Shown here: in pieces, positions 34,663-46,107 of the stretch | Layout: the number at the start of each line of letters is the position of its first letter | Numbering within the stretch: the stretch's first letter is position 1 | Source of the DNA: Stenocarpella maydis | Lineage: Eukaryota; Ascomycota; Sordariomycetes; Diaporthales; Diaporthaceae | Direction: 5' to 3' | Length of the DNA: 64,000 nucleotides | Assembly: GCA_002270565.1 (NCBI GenBank) | Contig: NQMI01000103.1 | Location: 111,353-175,352 of the forward strand | The notes under the pieces: model-generated | Seen by the model: the letters and a program-made list of their open reading frames with translations, nothing else | What the model was told of the DNA's origin: nothing | The model's database searches: none | Made by a program: the position numbers and the translations under genes

Positions 34663-35926
34663 TTACGGGTCACTCGGAACCCTGGAAGTCTTGGCCGCCG
34701 GGTCACGCCTGCCAGCCACGCCCTGACCTTCTCTCTCAGGCTTGGGGTCAAGCGGCCTGGCGATTCCCAAGCGATGGGAGGTGGTGTACGTAGCGATTCC
34801 GCCATCGGGGTCGGCCTCGGTGACAAGCTCCTTCCTGCGGGTATCAACCAGGAGGCGGATGAGATCCGGCCGCATGTAGTGACCGGCAAAGTCGGCTAGC
34901 GCCTTGGTCAGGTGTGTCTCGTTCAGGTCAATGTCCACGAACATCAGGCCATCGAAGTCCTTCTCGGGCTTGGCGTAGAGGCTGCCGTCGGGGCGGTAGA
35001 TGCGGGCGTGGCCGTTGTATGGGGTGGGATCGGTCTCGGGCTCGACGCCCTCCGGGGTCGTCTTCTTTAGGCCCTCGACACTGAGGCGCTGGAAAGGAGC
35101 GAGGGTCCAGGTGCCGGTCTCGTAGGCATAGGCGGGAGTGACCATGTCGGATGCGGTGTCGGCGTAGTTGGTTGCTGGGTCAGGGTGGACCTGGCGCTCG
35201 ACGCCGGGGTAGACTGGCCAGGCGGCGATATGGATCTGCTCGCCCTGGGCGACGTTCAGAGACTTGAGGAAAGGATTCATGTTCTCCCAGCAGTTGAGCT
35301 GGCCCAACCTTCCGAGCTCCGTCTCCGTAACGGACTGGAAGGTGTCGCCAGAGCCATCACCGTAGACGAGCTTCTCGACGTGGGTGGGCTTGATCTTGCG
35401 GCGGTGGTTGATGATGTTTCCCTCTGGGTCGATGAGGGCCTGGGCGAGGAACAGTGTGGCGTGGTCTATCTCAGAGAAGCCAAGCGACACATAGATCTTG
35501 TTATCGCGGGCTGCTCGGCGGATGCGGCGCATCTCCTCCGAGTCGACTGGCAGAGAGTTCTCGCGGTACTTCTTCAGCATGGGAAGCGACTGGAGGTAGT
35601 TGATCTTCCACATCCAGTAAGGGTAGCCCGGTATCCCTGCCATTGGATTAGTACCTAATACCAAGGCGGAAGAGTGCAAGTTCCTATGACGAGGCAGCGA
35701 TATGATGCGAAGGTCCTACTCACAGACTTCAGGAAAAGCAACCAGCTTGCAGCCGGCCTGTCCAGCCTCATTGATGAAGTTGATAGTCTTCTGGACACAA
35801 GCCTCGAGGTCGAACCACTGTCGTCTGTTAGTATCAGTGAGACGGGCCAATTCTGTGATATAGGGGAAGAGGGCCTACTCCTGGCTCTGAGGTAATGGCG
35901 GCGGCCTTGTACTTGGCGATAGGCAT
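34663..35926 (-). CDS. Cyanide hydratase (nitrilase superfamily)
   Basis: Three minus-strand exons (35879-35926, 35724-35817, 34663-35636) give 371 residues, the size of fungal cyanide hydratases. The enzyme adds water to HCN to make formamide and works as large helical filaments in the cytosol. The catalytic triad is Glu46 (LVAFPEVW), Lys128 ([10 protein letters not shown]) and Cys163 ([10 protein letters not shown]). [10 protein letters not shown] and the long C-terminal block [12 protein letters not shown]...[15 protein letters not shown] are characteristic of cyanide hydratase as opposed to other nitrilases. It lies 3.5 kb beyond hxnR with unrelated genes in between, so membership of the nicotinate pathway is not supported; a role in cyanide detoxification is likely. 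Confidence 0.9.
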
Positions 35927-38900
35927 CTTGGATAGTAATTGTCTTCCGATTTGAAACAAAGACTTGTTAACTCGAGTAAAGCAGGCTTCGAGGGTGCACA
36001 TAGGACGATGATGCTTCTACAAACCTAACTTCTACCCATCCTCAAGGTTTCGTCTTTATATACCTAACTTTTATGCTTATGCGGTATTTCGCAGATATCT
36101 TGGGGTTCGCAAACGTCATGGTCTTACGAGTTGGAAGCGGCATTGTTTGGGTCACTACCTGGGCAGCATACATCGGGCTCTGGTAGCGATGAATCCCGAC
36201 CACAATGCTCCAACGCGAATACCAAGGGGCGCAAACGAAACACAGCCTCCGTATATCACAAATCTTTTTAGGACTCGCTATTCCGCTGTCAGGCCACTTT
36301 TACGAAGTTACGCACCCATCAAGAGAAAACTGATGGGGACGAACTTGTGGTCTATAGCGATTATCCACACCTGCAGCTGAACCACCCACCAAGTCTGCGT
36401 TGGCCACTGGGGAACGAATATCCTGCCAAGCAGATCAATTTGGGTTTAAGATGAGTGATCATGCATGGAGCTGAGGCTAGGCTGTGACGTTTCGCCTTGA
36501 TGCCTTTCTTGGGACTTCTGTCTCATTCTCAAAGATCTTTCCGCCGGGTCATTACAGCCCGCCACGAATGCAACAAAAATGTACACTATCTCACAATAGT
36601 CCCGGTCTTCGGACCCGGCTGATGACGAAAATCATGCCACGAGAAGACATTTCTGGACCGGTGCTGTCTCGGCAAGTTCGGCCCCACGTCCGGTCTTTGT
36701 GTTCCAAGGTTCAAAGCCCGGCCGCACAGGCCTAACCAAATGCCGTTTGTGCACACATATTTGCGTGCCGGCATGGAGCCAGAGAAAGCCAATAAAATTT
36801 CCGGCCTTGCATTAATGAAAACGACCAGAGATAAAGATTTTATTTCCTTGAGCTGGTCAACCAACCGGTGCCAGGAGTTACCCGCCGGGTCTGTCACGGC
36901 GCCGACTGTGATGCATGCAGATGTGCTGGCGCTCTGAGATGCATGTAAGACGATGCGAGGTTGGCAATCGTGTGCCAAACAGATCCGATCTTCACTATGC
37001 CAACCGTATGTGGGCTCGGTCTTAGAAAGTACCGGTACACCATGCTGGCACTGTCCAGCCGAGTCCTCATACACCGGTCTAGGCCGCCCCTCGCCCACTA
37101 CTCTTGACGATGTGCTCGCCTCACTATTATCAAGACTGTATTGGATCGGCAGGATGCGGAGTATATCCCCTCAGTCTTCGTCTTGTCATCATTTATCCGG
37201 ACATGGACATTGGTACTTCAAATTGCCTACATTGTGTGAGGAAATGCACCTTCAACCTCATTAATACAACACGCATATTCACGTGCGAGCTTTATACACT
37301 GACGTCGAAGATCGGAATACCATATGGTCGACCAGCACTGCGGGTACCTGAAAGCACCACCACGCCCCGTCCGTTAGACTGTCAACTCCGCGGTAGGGCG
37401 GAAATACCATGCCGTTCTGTCTGCCCTATTCTTCGCAGGAAACGGACTAGTTGTGAAGATACTGATGGTGTGATCACTCAATCACGCACCATTGATACTA
37501 GCGCTTCGATTATTATGCCCCAAGGGGTCAATATACATCCCAGATTGGCCTGCGTAAGCACGCTATAAAGCGGGCGGCCTGCGGGTGAGGAATCATTGTC
37601 TGTGTTTGGGGAGGGGGTTTGCCGCAGATTTCCGTTCATCGTGGAACCAAGACCAGGTTTGCACAGTTTGCACACTGTCCTTTTCAAGCCCAAAGAAAGG
37701 TTTATCTCTGCAAGCATCACAAATGTTAAATCACGAACTTCAAACGCCACAGAGGGTCGAATGCAAATATATCAAATATGACACCATTGTATGGGCGACT
37801 CCCCATAGAAACTGGTGGACCCACGGGTAACTAATCAGAAGTGGTAGAGAGAACCATCGAGGGTGGCGGTAGCTTCCAGGCAGCTACGATAGCATTAGCC
37901 AGCAGTAACAAGCTGTTTTCAGATATTTATAAACCTGTAAATACTATTTGTATAGTAATTGCAGGAAGAGGTATATGCTTGTAGTGGATGGGGACAAATG
38001 TACACTAACAGCATGACAGAAAGTTACGTCTGTGATACCTGCAGAGGTGTAAAGATCGACGACTGATGAACTGCAGACAATGCTGCCGGTTCACAACTTG
38101 TATTATTAAGAAGCACTCGTTTGACATGCGCACCTATGACTTAACGAATGGTGCATGACAAATTTACCCTACGCTTTGATCCTCTACATCTTTTACCCCA
38201 CCGGCTCACCCACTCCCCAGCTATATTAGATAGTGTGTCCAATGACCGTTATATATATTCAGTTTCCTAGTGGTGGTTATGCGCGGATTTGAGCGCTATC
38301 TGCTGCCGGCAGTTTCGTATTACACCATTGAGCCAGTTCATGGCAGTACTTAAGTACAATTGATCACATGGCATGATCGGATTGAAGATCGTGGCACAAG
38401 TTAACTGGGCATGTGTGAACTCGACGCCGCTCCTGCTCGGATCAATTTGCTTCTTGTAATCATGGAGAAAGTATAGCTAAAGGCTTTTACTCTTCATTTC
38501 CTCCGAAGATTTACTGAACTTTCCTCAAGATAATCGCAGTTGTCATGCTCAGCCCAATGCGGACATTGGTCGTCCTGAACTGGCAACAAACCTTCCGCTC
38601 GGGGACCGGGCTTCCCCGCATCCAGCCTCAATAGGTACGTGGCGATTTGGTTACCAACTTGGCCATCCATGGATTTCCGTATGAGAAAGGCATCATGCGC
38701 ATGGATCATTTCGGGCTTTGAAGGTCGACGGTGACCATTGCACTGCATGGGCAATAGCAATGGATGTCTTTCCGTCTCGGTGAGCGACTTCCCCTTATGC
38801 CTCGTGCCCGAATAAGATAATGCTGGGAATAAATAAGTACTAAATTCAAACTAAATCGAAGAATTAGTTCATGAATCTGTTGTGGGAGTCCCGGGTAACT

Positions 38901-39320
38901 TCATCTCCAGCCGGACAGATTATTTAGTTATTTGTTCTTAGGACTAGCTTGATATGAAACGAAGGTTATTACACGTGTGCGAGACAAAGACATTTGACAG
39001 ACCGATGTCTCGTGAACCTGCATTCATCTATAGAGGAGCGGAAACTTTTACGAATGCGGATTCCGCAACAATCAAATTGCGGTATTGCTCGTGCCAGACA
39101 AGACATCGTATGTTTCGGTCTGTCGCACGTCAAATTACAATCCAACCTGTCCATGTGCATGCTCCAATCGTGACCCAAAACTGGCAGCCTAGAACCTATG
39201 ACATAACGTTATCACTTGCCTCCTGAATTCGTCAGCACAAACATTATGGAGCCCGAGACAGCATAAGGTTTATCTGGGCCACAGCAGCATATTTTGCCGT
39301 CGGTGCCATCACTTCGCCTA
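35927..39320. other. Gene-poor region of normal composition
   Basis: 3.4 kb holding the cyanide hydratase promoter and otherwise no gene I can support. Open frames at 36586-37098 (minus), 37104-37568 (plus) and 38494-38760 (minus) have no recognisable family, domain or splice structure. Confidence 0.4.
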
Positions 39321-41103
39321 ACATCGTCGCCCCGGCTTCCGGCCGGCCCCCCTTCCGGCCGCCCCACAACTGCGTACGCATATAAACGTATCTATACCCA
39401 CCCTCTAGGAAACTTAAGTATCTTAATAAGGGATTTTTTTTCTTCTTACCAAACTTTATATATATATCAATTAGAGAGTTATAGAGTAATACTTAGAAAT
39501 TATTATAATTAAGGATAGCATATCTATTAGGCGGGCCTCTCAGACGTGGTATATCCCTTGCGCTATGCTATTTGCTTGGCTTAATGGTAAATTAAGCTAG
39601 AAAGAGGCTGCCCTACCTTAGAGCCTTCTTTTTAATTATTAAGAGGATTTATTAGCTTTATTTATAATAAAGTAGAGTTATTTAGAGCTTACTCTTACCT
39701 AATATAATTTATAAGATCGAATAGCCTACCTAGCCTTTCTAAATAAAGACTACCTTCCCCTTAGAAGGATTTAGCTTAAGGGCTTCCGTTCTTAATACCT
39801 GGAGCTATAATTAAAAAAAGCTAATATATTAAAGCCTTAACAATTTAACTAACAAGTAAGAAAAATATTAAATCTTAATTTAACCTCCTTTAGCTACTTA
39901 TTATTAAATCTATCAAACTAGCTAACTATTGGAATGTTAATAAGGGTAGAATCATAAAGGCTTGCTTAGAATGAGCCCTTATCTTTAGCTATATAAAGGG
40001 AAGCCCAATTACTTAATTGGACTATAATCTCTAAGTATAGACCTCCTTCTTAGAGTGTATTAACGCCTAGGGAAGGGTACTAATCCTATTAATTATTTTT
40101 AAAGGGAAACCTATATAGCAATAGTGGTTTCCTAAAGCTCTTAAAGATCTTAAGGGCTAGTAATTTATAGCTATAAAGAAGGGGTAGATAGAGGAAGAAA
40201 TAGCTATTATATAGCTAAGGAAGGTCTTTATCTCTCAGATAGCCCTAATTAACCCAAATAAGTAGCATTTATTAATAATAAACAGCTACTACACCCATAC
40301 TATTATAAATTCCATATAGTCTTCTTGCCAGTATATATAATATATATTTTATAGCCGCTGGATATAGCTATATATAGCCTACATAAGTAGGTATTCTAGA
40401 AACATCTGTACCTTCTTAAAGCCTATAATATATTAATAATTATAGCTGAATAAAGATTCATTTATTGCTATTATAAGGTATAAGAAGAGGTATTTATAGT
40501 AGTAAATATTCATTCTAGGTAGAGAAAAATAAGGTTGTAGCTAGTTAATTAAGTAAGAGCACTATTAGGCAACTATATCCTTAAAAACTACTAGATAGAG
40601 ACTAATTTTGAAGAATATATTATTAGAAATAGCTTTATTAATGAAAATAAAGTATATAGGTTTAAATTCTAGCTCTTAGATATTATCTTTAAGATGCCTA
40701 AGTAATCATGAGAGTTAAGGTTTATAATAGCTAATTATGCCTACTAGAAATACTTAAGCCCTATATAATGAGTACTCTTTAGAAAAATTCTTAAGGGATA
40801 TAATAAGAAAGAGTTCGACTTAGTGATATCCTTAAAAAGAAATGAGGAGCTATAACGCAAAATTAAGGCCTATATGAAAATCTAAAGGAAGAAGGTCCAA
40901 ATTAATCTAAATTAGACTTTTGCTGATATTAAAGCTATTTAGAGGGCTTAAATTAAGGCTGGGGCTATATCAACTGATAACAATAATTCTAATGATTCCT
41001 TAATACCAACAGAAGAGGGCTCAGTAATAGTTATGGCGGGAAATTAACGTTGGGAATAGGGCGGCCGGAAGGGGGGCCCGGCCGAAAACCGGGGCGACGA
41101 TGT
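39321..41103 (+). mobile_element. Fot1/pogo-type DNA transposon with 45-bp terminal inverted repeats, RIP-degraded
   Basis: The ends ACATCGTCGCCCCGG (39321) and CCGGGGCGACGATGT (ending 41103) are the outer parts of inverted repeats about 45 bases long (39321-39365 and about 41058-41103). They are flanked by TA on both sides (39319-39320, 41104-41105), the target duplication of Tc1/mariner-class elements. The total of 1,783 bases fits Fot1. Mismatches between the two ends are C-to-T type. Confidence 0.88.
39780..41000 (+). pseudogene. Remnant of pogo/Fot1 transposase
   Basis: On the plus strand near 40045-40170 one reads ECIN-GRVLILLIIFKGKPI followed by WFPKALKDLKG, with stops at Gln/Trp positions. 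This matches the conserved core of Fot1-like transposases (ECIxADG...IFKGK...QWFP). Further on, NPNK-HLLIINSYYTHT resembles the LLLDGHGSH region. Many stops show that it is dead. Confidence 0.7.
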
Positions 41104-41883
41104 TATTTAATTTGTCTCAATTTCGCCACATAACTGACGTGAACGACGCTAGTACACGGGACGTGGCATTGCTTCAATATACCTCGAGACCTACTACAGG
41201 CTACTTGGGGGGAAGCTGTTGCCGTCGTGGTTGTCGCTGAAAGGTTCGGTGACATATTTATTGCTGCCACGCCTTCATCGCGAGTCACCGGTAAATGAGT
41301 ATACCCGCTATCTGCTGATTAAGAACAGGTGGACAGAAAGACGATTAGAAGACGAAGTTGGGTTGGCATTGACAACGCTGTTTCAAAACAATGATTACAA
41401 ATTTAAGCCTTATATCTCTCATGCTGTGGTGGGTGGGAAATACCTAACAGTGTTTGGCCGAGCCATCCAGCCGGAAGAGACCATCTCGGAGCCAGAGACC
41501 GATCGCCTAGTTTTTCCTACGGCTGGTTAGACCCGTGTATTGCTGATCAATTGGAACGCCTATGGACAGTGGGTACTCTACGCGAGCCAGGTTTGTTTTA
41601 GAGACAGAAAAAGTATATTTTCTTAATTTCTGAGCAGGGATGATCAAGGGCGGGTGAGAATTAGTTTTCACATCTTCAAATTGGTCTGCTCTAGATATGG
41701 TTTAATACCAGAGACTTTTAGCAGATGTTCCCGTCTCCCTGTTTATCAATATCCTAGGTGTAAGAGGAGATAATTATGAAAATATTATTAAGTCAAATGA
41801 AAGGAATAAACAATACAAGAATCCTAAATTTTGAAATTTCTAACATAATAATATTCATATACAGTTTAATTTATTAATACTAT
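41104..41883. other. Right flank of the transposon, no gene
   Basis: An open stretch at 41219-41530 lacks an ATG start and a recognisable family. It is followed by AT-rich sequence up to the N at 41884. Confidence 0.35.
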
Positions 41884-41884
41884 N
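41884..41884. other. Single unknown base, probable contig join
   Basis: Composition changes sharply at this N, from AT-rich to a GC-balanced 450-base piece. Confidence 0.6.
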
Positions 41885-42129
41885 CGAGTCAGGCGATTTT
41901 CGCTAAGTACGCCCAGTGCGTGCGTGACGCAAGATGAGTTTGGTGGCCGTGAGTCGATTATTTTGGCCTGCATTTGCACCTTAATTTAGACCTCTGTATT
42001 ACCCTTATTTCTTATCCAAAAAGTATATAACTTGGTGCATTGGATAGCTTGATTTCTGAAGTTTATATGTACTTAATCTGGACATTGCTAGGGCTATGGT
42101 TGGCTAGTTGCTTGGAACCAAAGATGGTG

Positions 42130-42345
42130 TGTTGGAAGGGCGAATTTTCCGGCATTTGCAAATTTGCACCACAGCCTACCGCAGCGTGCCCGCGGGTGAG
42201 ACGACGTCGGAGGGTATATAAGGAGGGCTTACAGAAGCCCAACTTAATTCAATACAAAGTTGTCCAGACCATTGTCAATCGTCCCAATTCGCCTCAGAGC
42301 ACCATACTGCGACCCTGCCGAAACACACACACGCTGAACTGAATG
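42130..42345 (+). mobile_element. Possible LTR fragment
   Basis: Starts TGTTGGAAGGGCG and has GGGTATATAAGGAGGGC, a promoter-like TATA box, followed by a GC-balanced leader. This is similar in layout to fungal copia LTRs. No second copy and no clear end are visible. Confidence 0.3.
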
Positions 42346-45300
42346 CTATTTTATAGCACAAATTCATCAGACCTATAATTAATTATTATATATAAATAGC
42401 TAAAGGCATTAAACAATTAAACTTTAATACTATGAGTATTAATTAATATAGTTCTTATATTATATTATAATAAAAGTTAATATAATTTACTAATATGTAA
42501 ACTTTAATGGTAAGTAATAAAGTTAATATTACTTAAGGCTAATTATATTTAATTATTTATTTTCAGTTAATTGTGCTAATGTAAAGGTATTAATAAGACT
42601 ATAACACTGGCTTAAATAACCTAGCGTTTGGTAAAATCATTGTATATTATATTAATTAACGTAGGTTATCAAGAAATATCCAGGACTAGGAAGTAGTTAG
42701 TTTTCAGCACATGTATTACCTTTAGTCTACCTTATCACCCAACTAGAACTAATTAAGTAATAAAAGTTAGCACTAATTATTAGTAACTATATTTAAATAT
42801 TTAAATTTATTGACTTTTATGAATTTAAAGTAGTTAAATACGTGTAATATTAATCTAAAGAAGGTAACTTCTAGTAGGAAACCTATACTTTATATTAAAT
42901 AATACTAACTTTATTATTTTATTTTTAGTGATTAGAAAGTATTTATATATATATATTTAAACTACTTAGTCCTTATTAGACTAGAGGTACTATTATTCAT
43001 ATAAATCCTAGGTTATTAAACTCTTTTATATCTTTTTATTGCTTCTTATATTGTACTTAATCTTATCATAATTACTATATTATTATTTATTTAGTTTATT
43101 ATAAAATGAAATATTACTATTATTAATTAGTATACTTGATAATTATATTTCTTTTTATTTCTATTAATCATTATTAGGGATTTCTTAATATTATGTACTT
43201 CTTTAAGCTAAACCTAATTTATTTTAGCCTTTTAATACTTTCTAAGCTTAATACTAGCCTTCTTATTGATATAAACTTAATTAATTAAAAGCGTAACTTA
43301 ATATATTATTTCTTATGTACGTTTTATGGACTTTTTAATTATCCTAAGAATCAATATAAGGGAGCTACAATAATAATTAAGAGTCTTAATTTTAATGAAA
43401 CCTAATTATTAAATAACTTAAGAAATATTTAAAGATACTTATAATTTTTATTTTAAGGGTAATATGAAGACTAATTATTATAACAATTATAAGGAAATAT
43501 TTAGCTTGAAAATAATGACTTCTAAGTCTGATAAAGAAACATTAGCTATTTTACATCTAGCTTTTATATTTTCTTTTGGGAAAGCCTTCTTATAAGCTAC
43601 ATTAAATGTAATAAACAATTTTAATTGAATAATATAATTCATTAAAACTTAAATAAAGATATTACTCTTCGTATTATATATATAGTTTAGTAATAAAAGT
43701 ATTATACTGTTTTATAATTATAATGCATAAAAAGAGTATAATAATATATGAATAAAGATAATATTATTATATTTATGAAACTATTGAAATTATATTATTT
43801 TATAGCTTTTATATTTATTTGAAATAAATACTTAATATTTACGTTTAGTTTATATAGATATATTCATTAAAACATTTAATTTATTTTGTATTCAATGTAT
43901 TATGTATTTAATTTTTAAATTGGGATTAATTATCTGGCTTAATAAAAAGCTAAACTTTATTAACTAAGGATATATATAATAAACCCCTTAAATAAACATA
44001 AATAATTAAATATATTAACTTTTTATATTAATATATTTAATACAGATTATTTACCATTAATTCGTAACCTATATAGATATATAATGATTATAATTAAGAA
44101 TATTCAGCTTATTATAAAGTTGATTTTATCAAAATTAGAAAGCTTATTTGTAAAACCTTCAAACTGAAATATTATATTCTAAAGCAACTAAATTTATTTC
44201 CTAGAAAGTTTTAAATCTTTATAATGAACCTTTTAATGATTATATAGCTAGTTAAAAGTAAGACTTGAGCTTAATTATAATTTAGGAAAGTATTATATTT
44301 AATACTCAATTATTAATTGATTGTTATTTTGTCTTAATATAGAATTAGGTTTATATTTTAAATTCTTTTATTATTTTCCGATAGTTTAAATATCTTTATT
44401 TATGATATATGCAATAAATATTTATTTTACACATATATCAAGTTTATTCTTTTGAATATATAATTATTTATTAATATAGTATTATAGTATTTTATATTAA
44501 AAGATACTTTTAAAAATAATAACGTAATTTACTACCAAGTGAAATGTGTTACTAAGTAGGATACGTTTACGATTTCTGCTTATCTTTATCAACCCTAGCA
44601 CCCCCCTAGGGCCAAATAATTAATAAAAGTTAGCACTAATTGGTGCTAACTACACTTAATTACTTATTTCTAAATGATTTTATCAATTTGAAGGGGTTAG
44701 TAGGACTATAATACTAGTTTAAATATGCTAACCTTCATTAAGAAAAACGAACTGTATACTATGTAATGCTAATTTTAGCCTTAAATTCAAAGTCTACTGT
44801 AAACCACTAATATATATATATTAGCACTAATTGCTGCTAAATAGACTAAATTTACTATAATATAATTAGAATCTAATCCATTAGACCCTTCTTTCTTTAT
44901 TATACATTCTAGTATTATACCTAACCTTACTATAGTTACTACAGCATTATTTACTTAATCTGGTATAAACTAGCTCCTTAGCACTACCGCTACTTTTACT
45001 AACTCGCTACTTCCTCCTTTCCTTTTCTTTAATTATTACCTAAAATCCCTTAATTCTAAGTACCCTCTTAAGCTATACTTACGTTCTTTTAGCCTTCCTA
45101 AGTATATAAATCCCATCCTTTATAATTATAATCTTATATATTATTACTTATAAACCCTTTAATAGCTAGTAAATAGTTTTTAAAATTGGTATAAAGGAGC
45201 TACTTTAATAGATAAAGATCCTATTTTTAATAAAAATTAATTACTTAATATTTTATTAAGCATTAAAAGGTATTTAAGACTCGCATTATCAGGAAGAAAT

Positions 45301-45927
45301 AGCGATAAATAGTACTAGAGCTTTTAGGTAAATACTTAACTTAAAAACAATAGAATCCAGATCTTCAGGTATAATTCTAGCTCCTTTGAATATACCCTTA
45401 ATGTCGTACTTTATAAATGTGTTATTATAGGCTACCTTAAATATAATAAAGAACTTAAACTTAATAATATAGTTGATAAAAGCGTAAATAAAGTTATTAA
45501 GTTTCCTACAATATATATACTTAAGAGGTGAATATAATGCAATATCTAATATCTAGACTAAATAAGAAGAGTATAGCAGTATATAAATAGTAATAATCCT
45601 ATTTTTCTTATAATATTAGTTAAACTTAGATAATATATAGCTCTTATAGATATTTAAAATTAATATCTAGTAATTTATATTTTTGTTTAATTTTACATAT
45701 ATATTAAATTACTATATCTGTTTTAAATTAATCTTATTATTCATTTAACCATTTTAGGTAGGCTTAATTACCCAAGACCTAGGAAAATCCAAATCTATAA
45801 TCTTGCTTATAAGGTAATAAGCGCCCAAATAATAATAAATAGCCGGATATACTAGCCTATTATATTAATATATTTAATGATTATTACTCATTCCCTATTA
45901 TTAAACTAAATAGATTCAGCGTTTCAT
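42346..45927. other. Extremely AT-rich gene desert, left part
   Basis: No gene readable. Several short phrases recur (for example AATAAAAGTTAGCACTAATT near 42760 and 44620), so it is probably old repeats worn down by RIP-type mutation. Confidence 0.6.
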
Positions 45928-46107
45928 NNNNNNNNNNNNNNNNNNNNNNNNNNNNNNNNNNNNNNNNNNNNNNNNNNNNNNNNNNNNNNNNNNNNNNNNN
46001 NNNNNNNNNNNNNNNNNNNNNNNNNNNNNNNNNNNNNNNNNNNNNNNNNNNNNNNNNNNNNNNNNNNNNNNNNNNNNNNNNNNNNNNNNNNNNNNNNNNN
46101 NNNNNNN
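45928..46107. other. Assembly gap, 180 N
   Basis: Run of unknown bases inside the AT-rich block. Confidence 0.99.

Noticed and set aside
34663..35926. Cyanide hydratase as a nicotinonitrile-converting member of the hxn pathway
   Set aside because: The sequence features point to cyanide hydratase specifically, and unrelated genes separate it from hxnR.
36586..37098. Minus-strand open frame of 170 codons
   Set aside because: No domain, splice structure or conserved pattern, and a comparable frame lies in the opposite direction next to it.
41219..41530. Open frame next to the pogo element
   Set aside because: No ATG at the start and no recognised family; possibly the end of an interrupted gene, but unsupported.
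42760..44650. Recurring AATAAAAGTTAGCACTAATT-type phrases, considered as CRISPR-like or satellite repeats
   Set aside because: Spacing is irregular and the organism is a fungus; they fit worn copies of one dispersed repeat.
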